The notes: a model not told the origin generated them from the sequence alone. Counted from the stretch's first letter, positions 18,521 through 28,238 are shown. The stretch is 64,000 bases of DNA from an uncultured Pseudomonadales bacterium (GCA_943789485.1 CALSUH010000005.1:1-64000); one strand, 5' to 3'. Made by a program: numbers and translations.

Positions 18521-20773
18521 ATGATCTATTCTTTGCATTCACTTACTCGGCATGCAATTCACGCCTTTTATTGCTTAGCGATAGTCAGCTTACTTTCTGT
18601 TGCTTCGGTTAGCAGTGCGCAAACCCTTTTTGGCTTTGACGCAAACAGCAGCGCGCAACAAAGGCAGATGGAGGAGCAATTCGATGAGCTTATCGACAGG
18701 GCTGAGATGGATCGCTGGCTGCAGGATTTTTCCTCCGAGGCACACCACGTGGGCTCGCCGAAGAGCAAAGAGAATGCCGAGGCCATAGCCGACCTGTTGC
18801 GCTCTTGGAACTATGACGTGGAAATAGCAGAGTATGAAGTGTTGTTTCCTGAACCAGTGACGCGAGAACTCGAGCTCGTTGCTCCGAATCGTTTCACCGC
18901 CTCCCTCACAGAAGATCCAGTAGAGTCAGACGCTAGTACTTCGAACACCGACAACTTGCTTCCGCCCTACAATGCCTTTTCAATAGGTGGCGAGGTAGAG
19001 GCTGAGCTAGTTTTCGTCAACTACGGTACGCCTGCTGATTATGAGTTATTGGAACGTTACGGCATTAGCGTCGCCGGTAAGATCGCCTTATCCAAGTACG
19101 GCGGATCTTGGCGTGGCATCAAACCTAAACTCGCGGGAGAGATGGGTGCCGTAGGCACTCTTATCTATTCAGACCCAGCTGATGATGGCTATGGGCCCGG
19201 CGATGTATACCCAGATGGCCCCTATAAAAATGACAGTGGCGTGCAGCGCGGCTCCGTTATGGATATGCCTACCTATCCCGGCGATGTATTGACCCCCGGC
19301 GTTGGTGCAACCGGTGATGTGAACCGACTGAGGCGAGAAGATGCGCCGACCATAACGCAGATTCCAGTACTCCCCATCTCTTATCGCGATGCCCTGCCCC
19401 TGTTGGAAGCCATGGGCGGCGCAGTAGTGCCCGAGGCGTGGCGCGGCGGATTGCCAATTACCTACCATCTTGGACCGGGTCCGGCGCGAGTCAGACTGAA
19501 ACTTGAATTCGACTGGAAGATGGTCACGGCGTACAACGTAATTGCCCGCATGGAAGGCACCGAGTTACCTGACCAATGGGTTATACGTGGCAATCATCAC
19601 GATGGATGGAATCACGGTGCGGCAGATCCATTGTCGGGAATCGTAGCCATGCTCGCGGAAGCAAAGGCTGTGAGCCGTTTGGCCCAGTCAGGCTATCCAC
19701 CGGCACGCACTATAGTCTATGCAGCCTGGGATGCTGAAGAACCAGGACTGATCGGATCAACAGAGTGGGCCGAGCACCATGCAGAAGAATTGCAGGAGCA
19801 TGCTGTGGTCTATCTGAATACAGATGGCAACGGACGCGGCTTCGTGAATGTTGGCGGCAGTCATGTATTGGAACGATTCTTTAATGAAGTGATGGAAGAT
19901 GTTGAAGATCCGCAGACCGGAGTCTCTGTTCAGGAAAGAAGGCGTGCAAATATACGCATCAATGGCCGCTCGGAGAAGATCAGGAACGAAGCAAAAAATC
20001 GCAGCGACCTGCGAATTAGTCCGCTAGGTTCGGGTTCTGACTACACTCCTTTCCTTCAGCACCTTGGTATCGCCTCGGCCAATATGGGCTTCGGCGGGCA
20101 CTCCGGTGGTGGCAGCTATCATACGATGTACGACACCTATGAACACTATACGAAGTGGATCGATCCAGGTTTAGTTTACGGACAAACCCTCGCTCAGTTT
20201 GCCGGCCGCGCCACTTTGCGTCTTGCGAATGCACCACGACTACCGTTCGACTTCCAAGGATTCACAAACAATGTTGCGGGCTATATCGAAGAGATTGAAG
20301 CACTCGCGGATGACATGCGCGACAAGACCGCGACAGACAACCAAGACATTCGTGAAGGCGTCTATGGAATTATATTGGATCCAACAAAGTCGTTCGGGCC
20401 GCCTCTACCAAAACCTGAAATTCCCCATTTCAACTTTGCTCCGCTAAAGAATGCGCTCGCACGCCTAGAGGGTTCCGCTGATGCTTATCAAACCTTAGCA
20501 ACAAGTGGCGCGCCGGCAAGCGCGCATCACAACTACTTGCTCTACACTAGCGAACGCGAACTTATTCGCGAAGAGGGCCTGGCTGGTCGCCCTTGGTACA
20601 AGCATCACATCTACGCGCCGGGCTTCTATACTGGCTATGGCGTAAAGACCATTCCCGGAGTTCGAGAAGCCATCGAGCAACGACAATTCGATCAAGTTGC
20701 AGGGCAGATTGAAATAGCGGCACAAGTGTTAACCAATCTTACAGTTCGATTAGACGAGTTAGTAGAACGCTAA
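18521..20773 (+). CDS. Secreted M28 metallopeptidase, glutamate-carboxypeptidase-II-like
   Basis: A 750-residue exported peptidase with the architecture of human PSMA/transferrin receptor. It has a signal peptide (residues 1-32, ending VSSAQT), a protease-associated domain at about 150-320 (GKIALSKYGGSWRGIKPKLA), the zinc peptidase domain at about 330-570, and a dimerisation domain at the C-terminus. Metal ligands are visible in GNHHDGWNHGAADPLSG and in AAWDAEEPGLIGSTEW (acidic pair with the catalytic Glu). The start is ATG 18521 because AGGAG lies 7 bases upstream; the frame extends further but without such a site. It probably releases acidic or other residues from peptides in the periplasm. 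Confidence 0.9.
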   Translation: MIYSLHSLTRHAIHAFYCLAIVSLLSVASVSSAQTLFGFDANSSAQQRQMEEQFDELIDRAEMDRWLQDFSSEAHHVGSPKSKENAEAIADLLRSWNYDVEIAEYEVLFPEPVTRELELVAPNRFTASLTEDPVESDASTSNTDNLLPPYNAFSIGGEVEAELVFVNYGTPADYELLERYGISVAGKIALSKYGGSWRGIKPKLAGEMGAVGTLIYSDPADDGYGPGDVYPDGPYKNDSGVQRGSVMDMPTYPGDVLTPGVGATGDVNRLRREDAPTITQIPVLPISYRDALPLLEAMGGAVVPEAWRGGLPITYHLGPGPARVRLKLEFDWKMVTAYNVIARMEGTELPDQWVIRGNHHDGWNHGAADPLSGIVAMLAEAKAVSRLAQSGYPPARTIVYAAWDAEEPGLIGSTEWAEHHAEELQEHAVVYLNTDGNGRGFVNVGGSHVLERFFNEVMEDVEDPQTGVSVQERRRANIRINGRSEKIRNEAKNRSDLRISPLGSGSDYTPFLQHLGIASANMGFGGHSGGGSYHTMYDTYEHYTKWIDPGLVYGQTLAQFAGRATLRLANAPRLPFDFQGFTNNVAGYIEEIEALADDMRDKTATDNQDIREGVYGIILDPTKSFGPPLPKPEIPHFNFAPLKNALARLEGSADAYQTLATSGAPASAHHNYLLYTSERELIREEGLAGRPWYKHHIYAPGFYTGYGVKTIPGVREAIEQRQFDQVAGQIEIAAQVLTNLTVRLDELVER

Positions 20774-20784
20774 ACGAGGTGCCT

Positions 20785-21095
20785 ATGATCTACGAGGTAG
20801 AGGGTGATATTCTAATGAACCGCGCCAAAGTCATTGCACAGGGCGTTACCGCCAAGGCTTCAATGAACAAATAGACCCACCAGGAATTTGCAGGAGAGAT
20901 TTCGGAGCATGCGCCATGCATTCGATGAATGGTGCGAGTAAACAGATCCCTCACGATGCCAGTGATAGGCTAGGGGGCCGGAGGTATAGGCTGGCGGAAG
21001 TGCAGTGTATGATACATAGCTAATTCCGCGAGCTGCTCATACCCTTGTTTATCTATGATACGGCACTCAATAGCACCCTGGCGTGCGAACTCGGT
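20785..21095 (+). pseudogene. Decayed macro-domain (ADP-ribose-binding type) gene
   Basis: Three frames of the plus strand give pieces of one macro-domain protein in the right order. Frame 1 from ATG 20785 reads MIYEVEGDILMNRAKVIAQG and stops at 20872. A second frame from 20885 reads LQERFRSMRHAFDEWCE. Then GAGGIGW (20977-20994) and ELLIPLFIYDT (21030-21062) follow. In intact relatives these correspond to VEGDILL-x-x-A-x-(V/A)-IAHGV, LREQ(F/W)PAM-x-K-D-F-x-H-(W/Y)-C, GAG-(I)-GG-(L/I)-x-W and a late beta strand. At least two frameshifts and stops make it non-functional. It fills the gap between the M28 gene and the convergent GST gene. Confidence 0.6.
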
Positions 21096-21129
21096 ATGTG
21101 AACGACGCCCTCTTGCGATTTTATTATTC

Positions 21130-21747
21130 CTAAGCGTGTACGCTATCTCTTGCTGACACCTGTGCATGCCAGCGCCAGAGATTGGCATTCGACTCATCTA
21201 TGGTCAATCCAACCAGCGACGTCGCGAAATCGATGGCGGTTAAAAGCGTAATATCCGCAATTGTAAACCGTTCACCCGCAACGTAGGCTGCGGCCTCAAG
21301 CTCAGTGTTTAAACGCTCACAATACTTCGCAACATTCTCATCACTCGCTACTTTAGCCTCGGGTATCTGTTTGAATATCCCCATAGCGCCTACGATTGGA
21401 CCATTGACCCAAGACACACCGACCTGACTCCAGAACTCTGTTTCGATATGACGATTACGCATCTCAATATGCCCAATCTCAAACGGATCTCGCCCCATAA
21501 GATTAGGCTCTGGATGCACTCCTTCTATATAGCGACATATTGCAACTGATTCACCGAGGCAACGCCCATCTTCTAGCTCAAGAACAGGAATCTTACCGCT
21601 TGGATTCTTCTTAAGAAACTCCGGCGTCTTGTGTTCGCCCTTGGTCATGTCGCAGTTCACTAACTCAACTTCTACGCCTTTTTCAGCTAAAAATATTTTC
21701 ACCCGCCTTGGGTTCGGAGCGCCGCCATAGTCATAGAGCTTCATCAT
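21130..21747 (-). CDS. Glutathione S-transferase family protein
   Basis: A 205-residue GST. The N-terminal domain has MKLYDYGGAPNPRRVKIFL (a likely catalytic Ser is replaced by the Pro/Asn region), the cis-Pro loop SGKIPVLELEDG and the glutathione site LGESVAICRYIE. The C-terminal helical domain has RFTIADITLLTAIDF. It resembles the stress-related bacterial GSTs near YfcG/GstB. The start could be either of two adjacent Met codons. It lies on the same strand as rdgC, 47 bases downstream of that gene's end, but no functional link is known. Confidence 0.88.
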   Translation of the reverse strand: MMKLYDYGGAPNPRRVKIFLAEKGVEVELVNCDMTKGEHKTPEFLKKNPSGKIPVLELEDGRCLGESVAICRYIEGVHPEPNLMGRDPFEIGHIEMRNRHIETEFWSQVGVSWVNGPIVGAMGIFKQIPEAKVASDENVAKYCERLNTELEAAAYVAGERFTIADITLLTAIDFATSLVGLTIDESNANLWRWHAQVSARDSVHA

Positions 21748-21794
21748 CTTGTAACCTTCTATTAGTATTTGTGAATGAAATTATCTGGCGCCGA

Positions 21795-22706
21795 TTAGCC
21801 CTTCGGATCTTGCAATCCGCCGAATGCAGCAAAAAAAGACTTGAAGAAATTCGATAACTCCAGTGTCATCACAGCAAATTCTTGATCGAATTTCTGTGCA
21901 GCACTTTCGATCTCCTCATTTGCCTCTTCCTGCTTCATACCAACAAATTTTAAACGTTTTATACTCAGGTCATCGCCAAGGCTGCAGCTAAGCAGACTGT
22001 TCCAAGTAACGCCTAGGTTCTTCACCTGCTTGCCCGCCTCAAGATGACTCTGAATTTCATCGGAAAACAAATCCTGTCCCTTACAACGCACGATATTGCT
22101 GCCATCGGTTGGATTGTAGAGCTCGCAGTCTTCATCTATGAGGAAGTGATCACTTGCATGTTGCTCTTTCAACCAGCGGGTCATCACATCGCTAGGTGCG
22201 CGATTTGCATCGGGTATCGACACCTTCAAACTACCCAGGCTCTCACGGAGCAGGCTAAGCAGTGCCTCTGCCTTCGGTGCACTGGCGGAATTCACAACGA
22301 TCAAATTGTCTTTAGCGGAGATATAGGCGAATGTTTGCTGATTGCGCGTAAAGGCTCTAGGCAGCAGTGAAACAAATACGTCGTCCTTTATCTGACGTTT
22401 TTCCTTCCTGTAAATCTTGCGCCCCTGACGCTCTTCTAGCTCGGCCACTTTTTCATCTGTAGCTTCATTCACCACCGAGGAAGGCAACAATCTTTCCTGC
22501 TTCTGCGCACAGAGCATTATATAGTTACCCTGCACATGAGTGAGCATCTCACCTTGTTTGCCGAGTGGGCTGATCCAGCCGTATTTAGACTTATCGTGAC
22601 TACTGCAGGGGTGAAAAATTTGTTCGATCAGTTTCTTTTCTATCTCTTCCGAAGATGCGCCGATCGCCTCATCCAGGCAATATAGACGTGCATTTTTAAA
22701 CCACAT
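21795..22706 (-). CDS. rdgC: Recombination-associated protein RdgC
   Basis: A 303-residue RdgC, the full family length. It starts with the characteristic MWFKNARLYCLDE (E. coli MLWFKNLMVYRL) and shows KYGWISPLGKQGEML, PRAFTRNQQTFAYI and the SLGSLKVSIPDANRAP block; the C-terminus ends with LSNFFKSFFAAFGG. RdgC forms a ring-shaped dimer around double-stranded DNA on the nucleoid and restrains RecA. The gene stands alone apart from the trailing GST gene. Confidence is high because both termini match the family. Confidence 0.95.
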   Translation of the reverse strand: MWFKNARLYCLDEAIGASSEEIEKKLIEQIFHPCSSHDKSKYGWISPLGKQGEMLTHVQGNYIMLCAQKQERLLPSSVVNEATDEKVAELEERQGRKIYRKEKRQIKDDVFVSLLPRAFTRNQQTFAYISAKDNLIVVNSASAPKAEALLSLLRESLGSLKVSIPDANRAPSDVMTRWLKEQHASDHFLIDEDCELYNPTDGSNIVRCKGQDLFSDEIQSHLEAGKQVKNLGVTWNSLLSCSLGDDLSIKRLKFVGMKQEEANEEIESAAQKFDQEFAVMTLELSNFFKSFFAAFGGLQDPKG

Positions 22707-23357
22707 AAATTAATTTCCAGCTGGCAATACTAAGTAAAGCGAAGGTTTTGTAAAAGGAGTAACGCGGCAGATTATGCGCGATACAGGCGCAGTATTCTAG
22801 TGCTGGCTTGCGCTTAGTTTCATTCGCTACGATGCGGCTCAATATTGCTCAAGCATACGAAAAAAATTAAACGTGGATGGTAAATCCCATCTCTTAGGTC
22901 TCTACACCTAGGCTACACTTTGAACCCTAACTTTGAGAATTAAATTGCCTAGCTCTTCGCCGCCATTCTAGTTCTCCTCCCAGTGACACGGGATTGGTGC
23001 GCGTTGTTGACGCAGCTGGCAATACAGACAGCGGTGTGATGTTCATCATGGCCTGTGGCGTATGGTTGAGCCGCGTCGTGCTTCTCTACATAGATAGACA
23101 AAAACGTCTTGCCCTAGCCGGACACTAGGATGGTGTCCCATTGATCTTCGCTGCTAACAACCACTACATGGACCTGCTGCACAGCTAACGCTCTAAGCAC
23201 CTCATAGCTGATACCAACGTTTATACCCATTCCTTATTTTCACACTTTTACTGACCTTACCTCTCCTAGCATTAGATCCACCATAGAAATATGCCCTGCT
23301 TTTTTACTCCAGTGCCAATCTCGCCTATAGTGAGTAAATCTTACTATTAAGAAGAGC
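22707..23357. other. Intergenic stretch, possible decayed coding sequence
   Basis: This 651-base gap has no convincing gene. On the minus strand from about 23229 an open stretch reads GISYEVLRALAVQQVHVVVV, which resembles the N-terminal GIGYE-x-x-RALA-x-x-G-AHVVV of short-chain dehydrogenases, but it soon hits a stop and the rest is not recognisable. The plus strand at 22983-23128 is also open without a recognisable family. AAGAAGAG just before 23358 is a plausible ribosome binding site for the OPT gene. Confidence 0.3.
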
Positions 23358-25274
23358 ATGCGAGCCATGACCGATACTACTAGCGCTACGTCAGCACCAC
23401 CTATCGCGAGAAAGGAGATCACCCTCAGAGTTGTAGTATTGGGACTACTTCTAGCTGTGGTAATGGGGGCCGCGAACGTCTACGTGGGCCTAAGAGCGGG
23501 TATGACCGTTTCCGCCTCCATCCCTGCGGCCGTAATGGCCATGTTGTTATTCAAGATGCTGTTTAAGGATTCCAGCATCCTCGAGGCTAATCAGGTGCAG
23601 ACCTGTGCCTCTGCAGGAGAATCTCTCGCGGCAGGCATTATTTTCACCATGCCAGCCATGATCTTGATTGGCTTCTGGGATTCCTTCGATTTCTGGTCTG
23701 TAACCATTATCGCCCTAACTGGGGGGCTGTTAGGCATCCTATTCATGATTCCCATGCGTAAGGTCTTCATCCTCAATAACCCCGAACTCGCCTATCCCGA
23801 AGGCGTGGCCTGTGCAGCAGTGCTACGCGCCGGCGACAGCGATAGCGAGGATGCAGAGCAAACAGGCGCGGCGAAAAACCTTGTTTTGGGCAGCATGTTA
23901 GGTGCTGGTGTGGCCTTGGGCGCGAAGCTATTCGGCGTGTTCACCGCCACATTAGAGACGGCCACTGTTCTCAGTTCGCGCATATTCTATTTCGGTGGCG
24001 ACCTTTCCCCTATGCTCATTGCCATCGGATTCATCGTGAGATTGAATGTCGCTATTCTTATTTTTATAGGCGGTGCCATCTCTTGGATTGTTGCTATTCC
24101 CTTGCTGGGCATGGGCGATCAATTCCCGTCTGCGATAGATGGCGCCTATGAACTATGGAGCACTCAGATTCGCTATGTAGGTGTTGGAGCCATGGTGCTT
24201 GGCGGCTTTGCCTCCTTGTACTCTGTTCGCTACGGTCTAGTAGCCGCCATCAACGAACTGCGTAATAACCTAAGCAGCGGCAACATGATAAAACCCGACC
24301 TAGAACGGGACATCCCGACCTGGGCAATTATCACGCTTACCATTGGCTGCGTCTGCGTACTTGCCTATGTTAACTATCGCTTTACCTCCGGTATTGGCAT
24401 TACGCTGCTGGCTACAGCCGTGATGCTGGTCATGGGCTTCTTTTTTACTGCCGTCGCAAGCTATATCGTGGGCTTAGTAGGCAACTCCAATAGCCCCGTC
24501 TCAGGCATGACGATCACCGCGGTTCTTGTAGCCGGCGGCATGTTGTGGCTGTTCAATTACTCCGGAATGGAGGCTATGGTGGCAACGTTAGGCATCGCTG
24601 CCATTGTCTGCTGCGTTGCCGCGACAAGTGGCGATGTCTGTAACGACTTGAAGACTGGCGCCATGCTGGGCGCTGCACCCTTTCGACAACAAATCATGCA
24701 GATCGCCGGCGTGTTCGTTGCTGCGCTCGTTATGTCACCAGTGCTTAATTTACTGCACAACAACATCGAAGGCGGCATCGGTGGCAGGGAACTATCTGCC
24801 CCTCAAGCTAGCTTGTTTGCCTCATTGGCGCGGGGCTTCTCCGGCGAGGGGCAACTTCCCTGGGACATGATCGGCTATGGCGTTCTGGTGGGCATCGTTA
24901 TTCTGATTGTTGATTGGTATCTAAAATCTACCGGGAAAAAATTCAGAGCGCACCTGATGCCCATTGCCGTCGGCATGTATCTGCCGTTTGGCCTTGCAGC
25001 GCCGATTCTTATCGGCGGCCTGATCGCACACTTTCACACTAGAGGAATCCCTGACGCGAGCCATGACAAAGTCTTGCATCGCGGCATACTGTTCTCATCG
25101 GGTGTTATCGCCGGCGAGGCATTGATGTCTGTTGGCTTAGCCTGCCTTACAGCACTAGGCGTCCAGTCCCTCGACCTGGGATTGTCCACGACTCTAGTGA
25201 CGATTTTCTCAATAGCAGCTGCAGTATTTATAGTCTGGATGTTTCGTAAATTCACACGCCCAGCTAGCAACTGA
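23358..25274 (+). CDS. OPT family oligopeptide transporter
   Basis: A 638-residue inner-membrane protein with about 14 hydrophobic segments. It carries OPT (oligopeptide transporter) family landmarks: GLRAGMTVSASIPAAVMAM near the N-terminus, NPELAYPEGVACAAVLRAGD, and VAATSGDVCNDLKTGAMLGA in the second half. The family imports peptides or metal chelates with protons. ATG 23367 is an equally good start, as AAGAAGAG is better spaced for it. The gene is 93 bases upstream of the amine dehydrogenase cluster on the same strand; that could mean joint expression, but substrate linkage is speculation. Confidence 0.9.
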   Translation: MRAMTDTTSATSAPPIARKEITLRVVVLGLLLAVVMGAANVYVGLRAGMTVSASIPAAVMAMLLFKMLFKDSSILEANQVQTCASAGESLAAGIIFTMPAMILIGFWDSFDFWSVTIIALTGGLLGILFMIPMRKVFILNNPELAYPEGVACAAVLRAGDSDSEDAEQTGAAKNLVLGSMLGAGVALGAKLFGVFTATLETATVLSSRIFYFGGDLSPMLIAIGFIVRLNVAILIFIGGAISWIVAIPLLGMGDQFPSAIDGAYELWSTQIRYVGVGAMVLGGFASLYSVRYGLVAAINELRNNLSSGNMIKPDLERDIPTWAIITLTIGCVCVLAYVNYRFTSGIGITLLATAVMLVMGFFFTAVASYIVGLVGNSNSPVSGMTITAVLVAGGMLWLFNYSGMEAMVATLGIAAIVCCVAATSGDVCNDLKTGAMLGAAPFRQQIMQIAGVFVAALVMSPVLNLLHNNIEGGIGGRELSAPQASLFASLARGFSGEGQLPWDMIGYGVLVGIVILIVDWYLKSTGKKFRAHLMPIAVGMYLPFGLAAPILIGGLIAHFHTRGIPDASHDKVLHRGILFSSGVIAGEALMSVGLACLTALGVQSLDLGLSTTLVTIFSIAAAVFIVWMFRKFTRPASN

Positions 25275-25367
25275 AAGAACCGGAACATTTAGGTTTTTAC
25301 TCTAGACCGAATAGTTGCTAGTCTCAGTGGAAGAGACCAACGATCCTTTGATCTGAGGAGATAATGA

Positions 25368-26462
25368 ATGCGTGTCACCACTGCCTTGGCGCTAGCTCTA
25401 GCGCTTTTTGTACCGCTAACTTCGGCCCAGATAGTTCCAGAAGAAATCAGCGTCGAAACGATGCCTGACCCCGGGCCTAACTGGTTTATTTCCAAAACAG
25501 GAAATGGCGGCTATATCTTCGATGCGGCCACCGGAGAGATGCAGGGAATGCTCTCCCTCTCACGCTATACGCCGGCTGTTACCATGTGGCAGCCCCGACG
25601 TGAATTCTATGCGACCGAGTCCTACCTCTCACGAGGCGTGCGCGGCGAGCGTACCGATTTGGTCGCTGTCTACGATTTTGAGAATCTAAGCCCCGTAGCA
25701 GAAATTATTATTCCAAATCACATGGCGCGCCTTTCTTTCCGCAATCATCTCGGCCTTATGAACAATGGCCGTCATCTTGCAGTATTGAATATGAACCCCG
25801 GACATTCGGTCTCAATCGTCGATTTGGAAGATCGGGTCTTCATCTACGAGGCCTCGACTCCCGGTTGCGCAGTCATCATGCCCGTAGCGGATAGCGACTT
25901 TCTCCAGCTTTGCGGCGACGGCACACTGCAGCTAATTCAGTTGGATATTAGTGGCTTCGAAGAAAATCGTGTACGTAGCGACATATTCTTCAATGTTATG
26001 GAGGATGCCATCTTCGACCGAACTGCGCGCAGCGCCGATGGCTGGTATCTCATTAGCCATGCAGGGATTATCTATGAAGTTGGAAGCCAAGGCTCTGAAA
26101 TCATCATCAACGACAGCTGGAAGGTAACTCAAGAAGGGGAAGATTCATGGCGACCCGGTGGCGACGAGTTTATTACTGCCCATCGCGATACCGGCTTACT
26201 ATTCGTCGCCATGCATGAGGGCGAAGTCGATACGCACCACGTTCCCGGAGAAGAGATCTGGGTATTGGATGCTAATTCCGGCCGACGCTTACATAGAATC
26301 GAACTCGACGTGCCGGCAACCTCGATAATGGTTACTCAGGAAACTGAGCCGAAGCTAATTGTCGCCGATGACGATGGAGCCACCCATGTATATAACGCGC
26401 TTACCTTTGGCTTTGAGCGCACTATCGTGACTCCTGGCGCTGCGATGTTTGAGGATTTCTAA
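25368..26462 (+). CDS. aauB: Quinoprotein amine dehydrogenase large (alpha) subunit
   Basis: A 364-residue exported beta-propeller (signal peptide 1-20, ending LTSAQ). It matches the methylamine/aromatic amine dehydrogenase heavy-chain family: DAATGEMQGMLSLSRYTP near the N-terminus, RTARSADGWYLISHAGIIYE and the C-terminal EEIWVLDANSGRRLHRIEL. The heavy chain forms the seven-bladed propeller of the periplasmic alpha2-beta2 enzyme. The assignment rests strongly on its neighbours: accessory genes E and D and the TTQ-bearing light chain follow in the order B-E-D-A. The light chain looks closer to aromatic amine dehydrogenase (Aau) than to methylamine dehydrogenase, hence the symbol. Confidence 0.85.
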   Translation: MRVTTALALALALFVPLTSAQIVPEEISVETMPDPGPNWFISKTGNGGYIFDAATGEMQGMLSLSRYTPAVTMWQPRREFYATESYLSRGVRGERTDLVAVYDFENLSPVAEIIIPNHMARLSFRNHLGLMNNGRHLAVLNMNPGHSVSIVDLEDRVFIYEASTPGCAVIMPVADSDFLQLCGDGTLQLIQLDISGFEENRVRSDIFFNVMEDAIFDRTARSADGWYLISHAGIIYEVGSQGSEIIINDSWKVTQEGEDSWRPGGDEFITAHRDTGLLFVAMHEGEVDTHHVPGEEIWVLDANSGRRLHRIELDVPATSIMVTQETEPKLIVADDDGATHVYNALTFGFERTIVTPGAAMFEDF

Positions 26463-26465
26463 ATC

Positions 26466-27044
26466 GTGATGGATCCGCTGCTACTACAAATTATTTCACT
26501 TGGCTTCGCTTTGCTATTCCTGATCGCCGCTGCGCACAAGTTTAGTAATCAAGTGCTTTTCCGAGCGAGTTTCGAAGCTTATGAAATAGTCCCGGAAAGC
26601 CTCTCGGGCCTAGTGGCACGTCTAATTCCCTCACTCGAATTGCTCTTAGGTGTTGGATGGCTAGCCATTGGCATATTTGCCATTAAGCTTGAACCTGTCA
26701 CTCTGATCAGCATCGGTCTATTGGCAAGTTATGTTGTGGCTATCGGAGTAAACCTCAGACGCGGCAGAAACTACATAGATTGCGGCTGCAGCTTCTCAAA
26801 TAGTAACGCATCTAATCCGGGAAATGGCTCGCAGCAAATTTCAACGGGCCTGCTTTGCCGGAATGTATTTCTGATTGCCATGGCGGCTGCGTGCCTAATT
26901 CCTGCCAGTGATCGTAGCCTGCAACTTATTGATATTTTTGGATTAATTTTTTCGATGACTGCATTGATATTATTATATGGAACTTTCAATCAGTTACTAA
27001 CTAATAGAAACGCCATTAATTCTTGGAGAGAAAATAGTGCTTGA
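26466..27044 (+). CDS. aauE: MauE/AauE-type membrane accessory protein
   Basis: A 192-residue inner-membrane protein with about five hydrophobic segments (first at residues 5-22), DoxX/MauE-like. MauE is needed to make the light chain, probably for its disulfides or export. YIDCGCSFS in the cytoplasmic or periplasmic loop provides a Cys-x-Cys pair. GTG 26466 or ATG 26469 may start it; both follow the aauB stop within a few bases. Its end overlaps aauD by 8 bases, indicating translational coupling. Confidence 0.85.
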   Translation: MMDPLLLQIISLGFALLFLIAAAHKFSNQVLFRASFEAYEIVPESLSGLVARLIPSLELLLGVGWLAIGIFAIKLEPVTLISIGLLASYVVAIGVNLRRGRNYIDCGCSFSNSNASNPGNGSQQISTGLLCRNVFLIAMAAACLIPASDRSLQLIDIFGLIFSMTALILLYGTFNQLLTNRNAINSWRENSA

Positions 27045-27681
27045 AGCCTTAGTAGTCTCCAATATCGTGTTATGGATTTTAGTTGTCGTGCTATCACTTC
27101 TGGTTTTGGCTCTCTCCCGCCAATTAGGAATTTTGCATGAACGAGTAGCTCCTGCTGGAGCGCTCATGCCAACTAGCGGACCAAAAGTTGGCGAAATTAC
27201 TGAAGAGATTGCCCTCACGAGCATTCACAATCAATCACTGGCAGTAGGTGGTGCTAACGCTAACGGCCTGGCATCTTTTATTCTATTTATTTCGCCCACC
27301 TGCCCTGTTTGCAAATCCTTAGTACCAACAGCTAAATCGCTGGTGCGCTCCGAAGGTCACCGCATGCAGCTGTTGTTTGCTAGCGATGGTGAGGAGCTAG
27401 AGCAACATCAACGCTATGCAAAAGACTTGGATATTGATGATTATTCCTACGTGCTTTCCGAAGCCCTGGGCCGAGCGTTTGAAGTAAGCAAGTTGCCTTT
27501 CGCCGTATTAATAGGTGCCGATGGGATACTTAGGGGCAAAGGTTTAGTAAACACAAGAGAGCATATGGAGAGTCTCATCGAATCGATGGATTCTGGCATT
27601 GTAACCGTGCAGGAATATATTGGCAGCATGCAGAACGAGCAAAAATCTATTGAGCCTTCAGCGATGGAACACACATCATGA
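27037..27681 (+). CDS. aauD: MauD/AauD thioredoxin-like accessory protein
   Basis: A 214-residue protein that starts with GTG. It has an N-terminal membrane anchor (residues 5-27) and a periplasmic thioredoxin-like domain with the redox motif CPVC in ISPTCPVCKSLVP, and a cis-Pro in SKLPFAVLI. MauD proteins are thought to guide the six disulfide bonds of the light chain. It overlaps aauE at its start and aauA at its end (ATGA), so the four genes are coupled. Confidence 0.9.
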   Translation: MLEALVVSNIVLWILVVVLSLLVLALSRQLGILHERVAPAGALMPTSGPKVGEITEEIALTSIHNQSLAVGGANANGLASFILFISPTCPVCKSLVPTAKSLVRSEGHRMQLLFASDGEELEQHQRYAKDLDIDDYSYVLSEALGRAFEVSKLPFAVLIGADGILRGKGLVNTREHMESLIESMDSGIVTVQEYIGSMQNEQKSIEPSAMEHTS

Positions 27682-28220
27682 ATATGAAAAAAATTATCGA
27701 ACGCGGCTATTACTGGATCGACGATCAGGCTCGACAATCAAGTCTGACACTTGCACGAAAAATCTCACGCAGAAGCTTTTTATCTAAGCTTGGCATGATG
27801 CTAGCGGGTGCTGCGGCATTCCCACTCCTACCTGTAGCTCGCTCGTTCGCACAAAATTCTGTTCAGGAAGTTGGTGATCCTCAAAGTTGCGAATATTGGC
27901 GTTATTGCGCCATGAGTGGCACGCTGTGCTCTTGTTGCGGAGGTACTTATACCTCCTGTCCTCCAGGTTCTGAGGCTTCGCCTATCACCTGGGTTGGTAC
28001 CTGTCACAACCCAGCTGACGGCAGAGATTACTTAATGTCTTACAACGACTGCTGCGGCAAATCGGTTTGCTCACGTTGCAGTTGTCACAATACACAGGGC
28101 GATAAGCCTTTGTACTTCAATAGCAACAGCAACAGTGTGCTGTGGTGTTTTGGCACCGAAAACACGAGCTATCACTGCACCGTCTCTTTGGTATTGGGTA
28201 CCACCGACGAAGCTAATTAG
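27678..28220 (+). CDS. aauA: TTQ-bearing amine dehydrogenase light (beta) subunit
   Basis: A 180-residue precursor with a twin-arginine-type leader (SRRSFLSKLGMMLAGAAAF) followed by a cysteine-rich mature chain. The two tryptophans that make tryptophan tryptophylquinone are Trp105 (SPITWVGTCHNP) and Trp156 (SVLWCFGT). The catalytic-base Asp is Asp124 (SYNDCCGK). The CSCCGG and TSCPPGSE blocks match aromatic amine dehydrogenase better than methylamine dehydrogenase. One oddity: the Asp that follows the YWRxC motif in both enzymes (Asp32 of Paracoccus MADH) is Ser80 here (CAMSG). The enzyme should oxidise amines to aldehydes in the periplasm. Confidence 0.92.
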   Translation: MNMKKIIERGYYWIDDQARQSSLTLARKISRRSFLSKLGMMLAGAAAFPLLPVARSFAQNSVQEVGDPQSCEYWRYCAMSGTLCSCCGGTYTSCPPGSEASPITWVGTCHNPADGRDYLMSYNDCCGKSVCSRCSCHNTQGDKPLYFNSNSNSVLWCFGTENTSYHCTVSLVLGTTDEAN

Positions 28221-28238
28221 TAGCGGGGTTTTCAGCTA

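Noticed and set aside
20970..21197. 75-residue minus-strand frame after the GST gene
   Set aside because: It is antisense to the macro-domain relic and overlaps the GST C-terminus in another frame.
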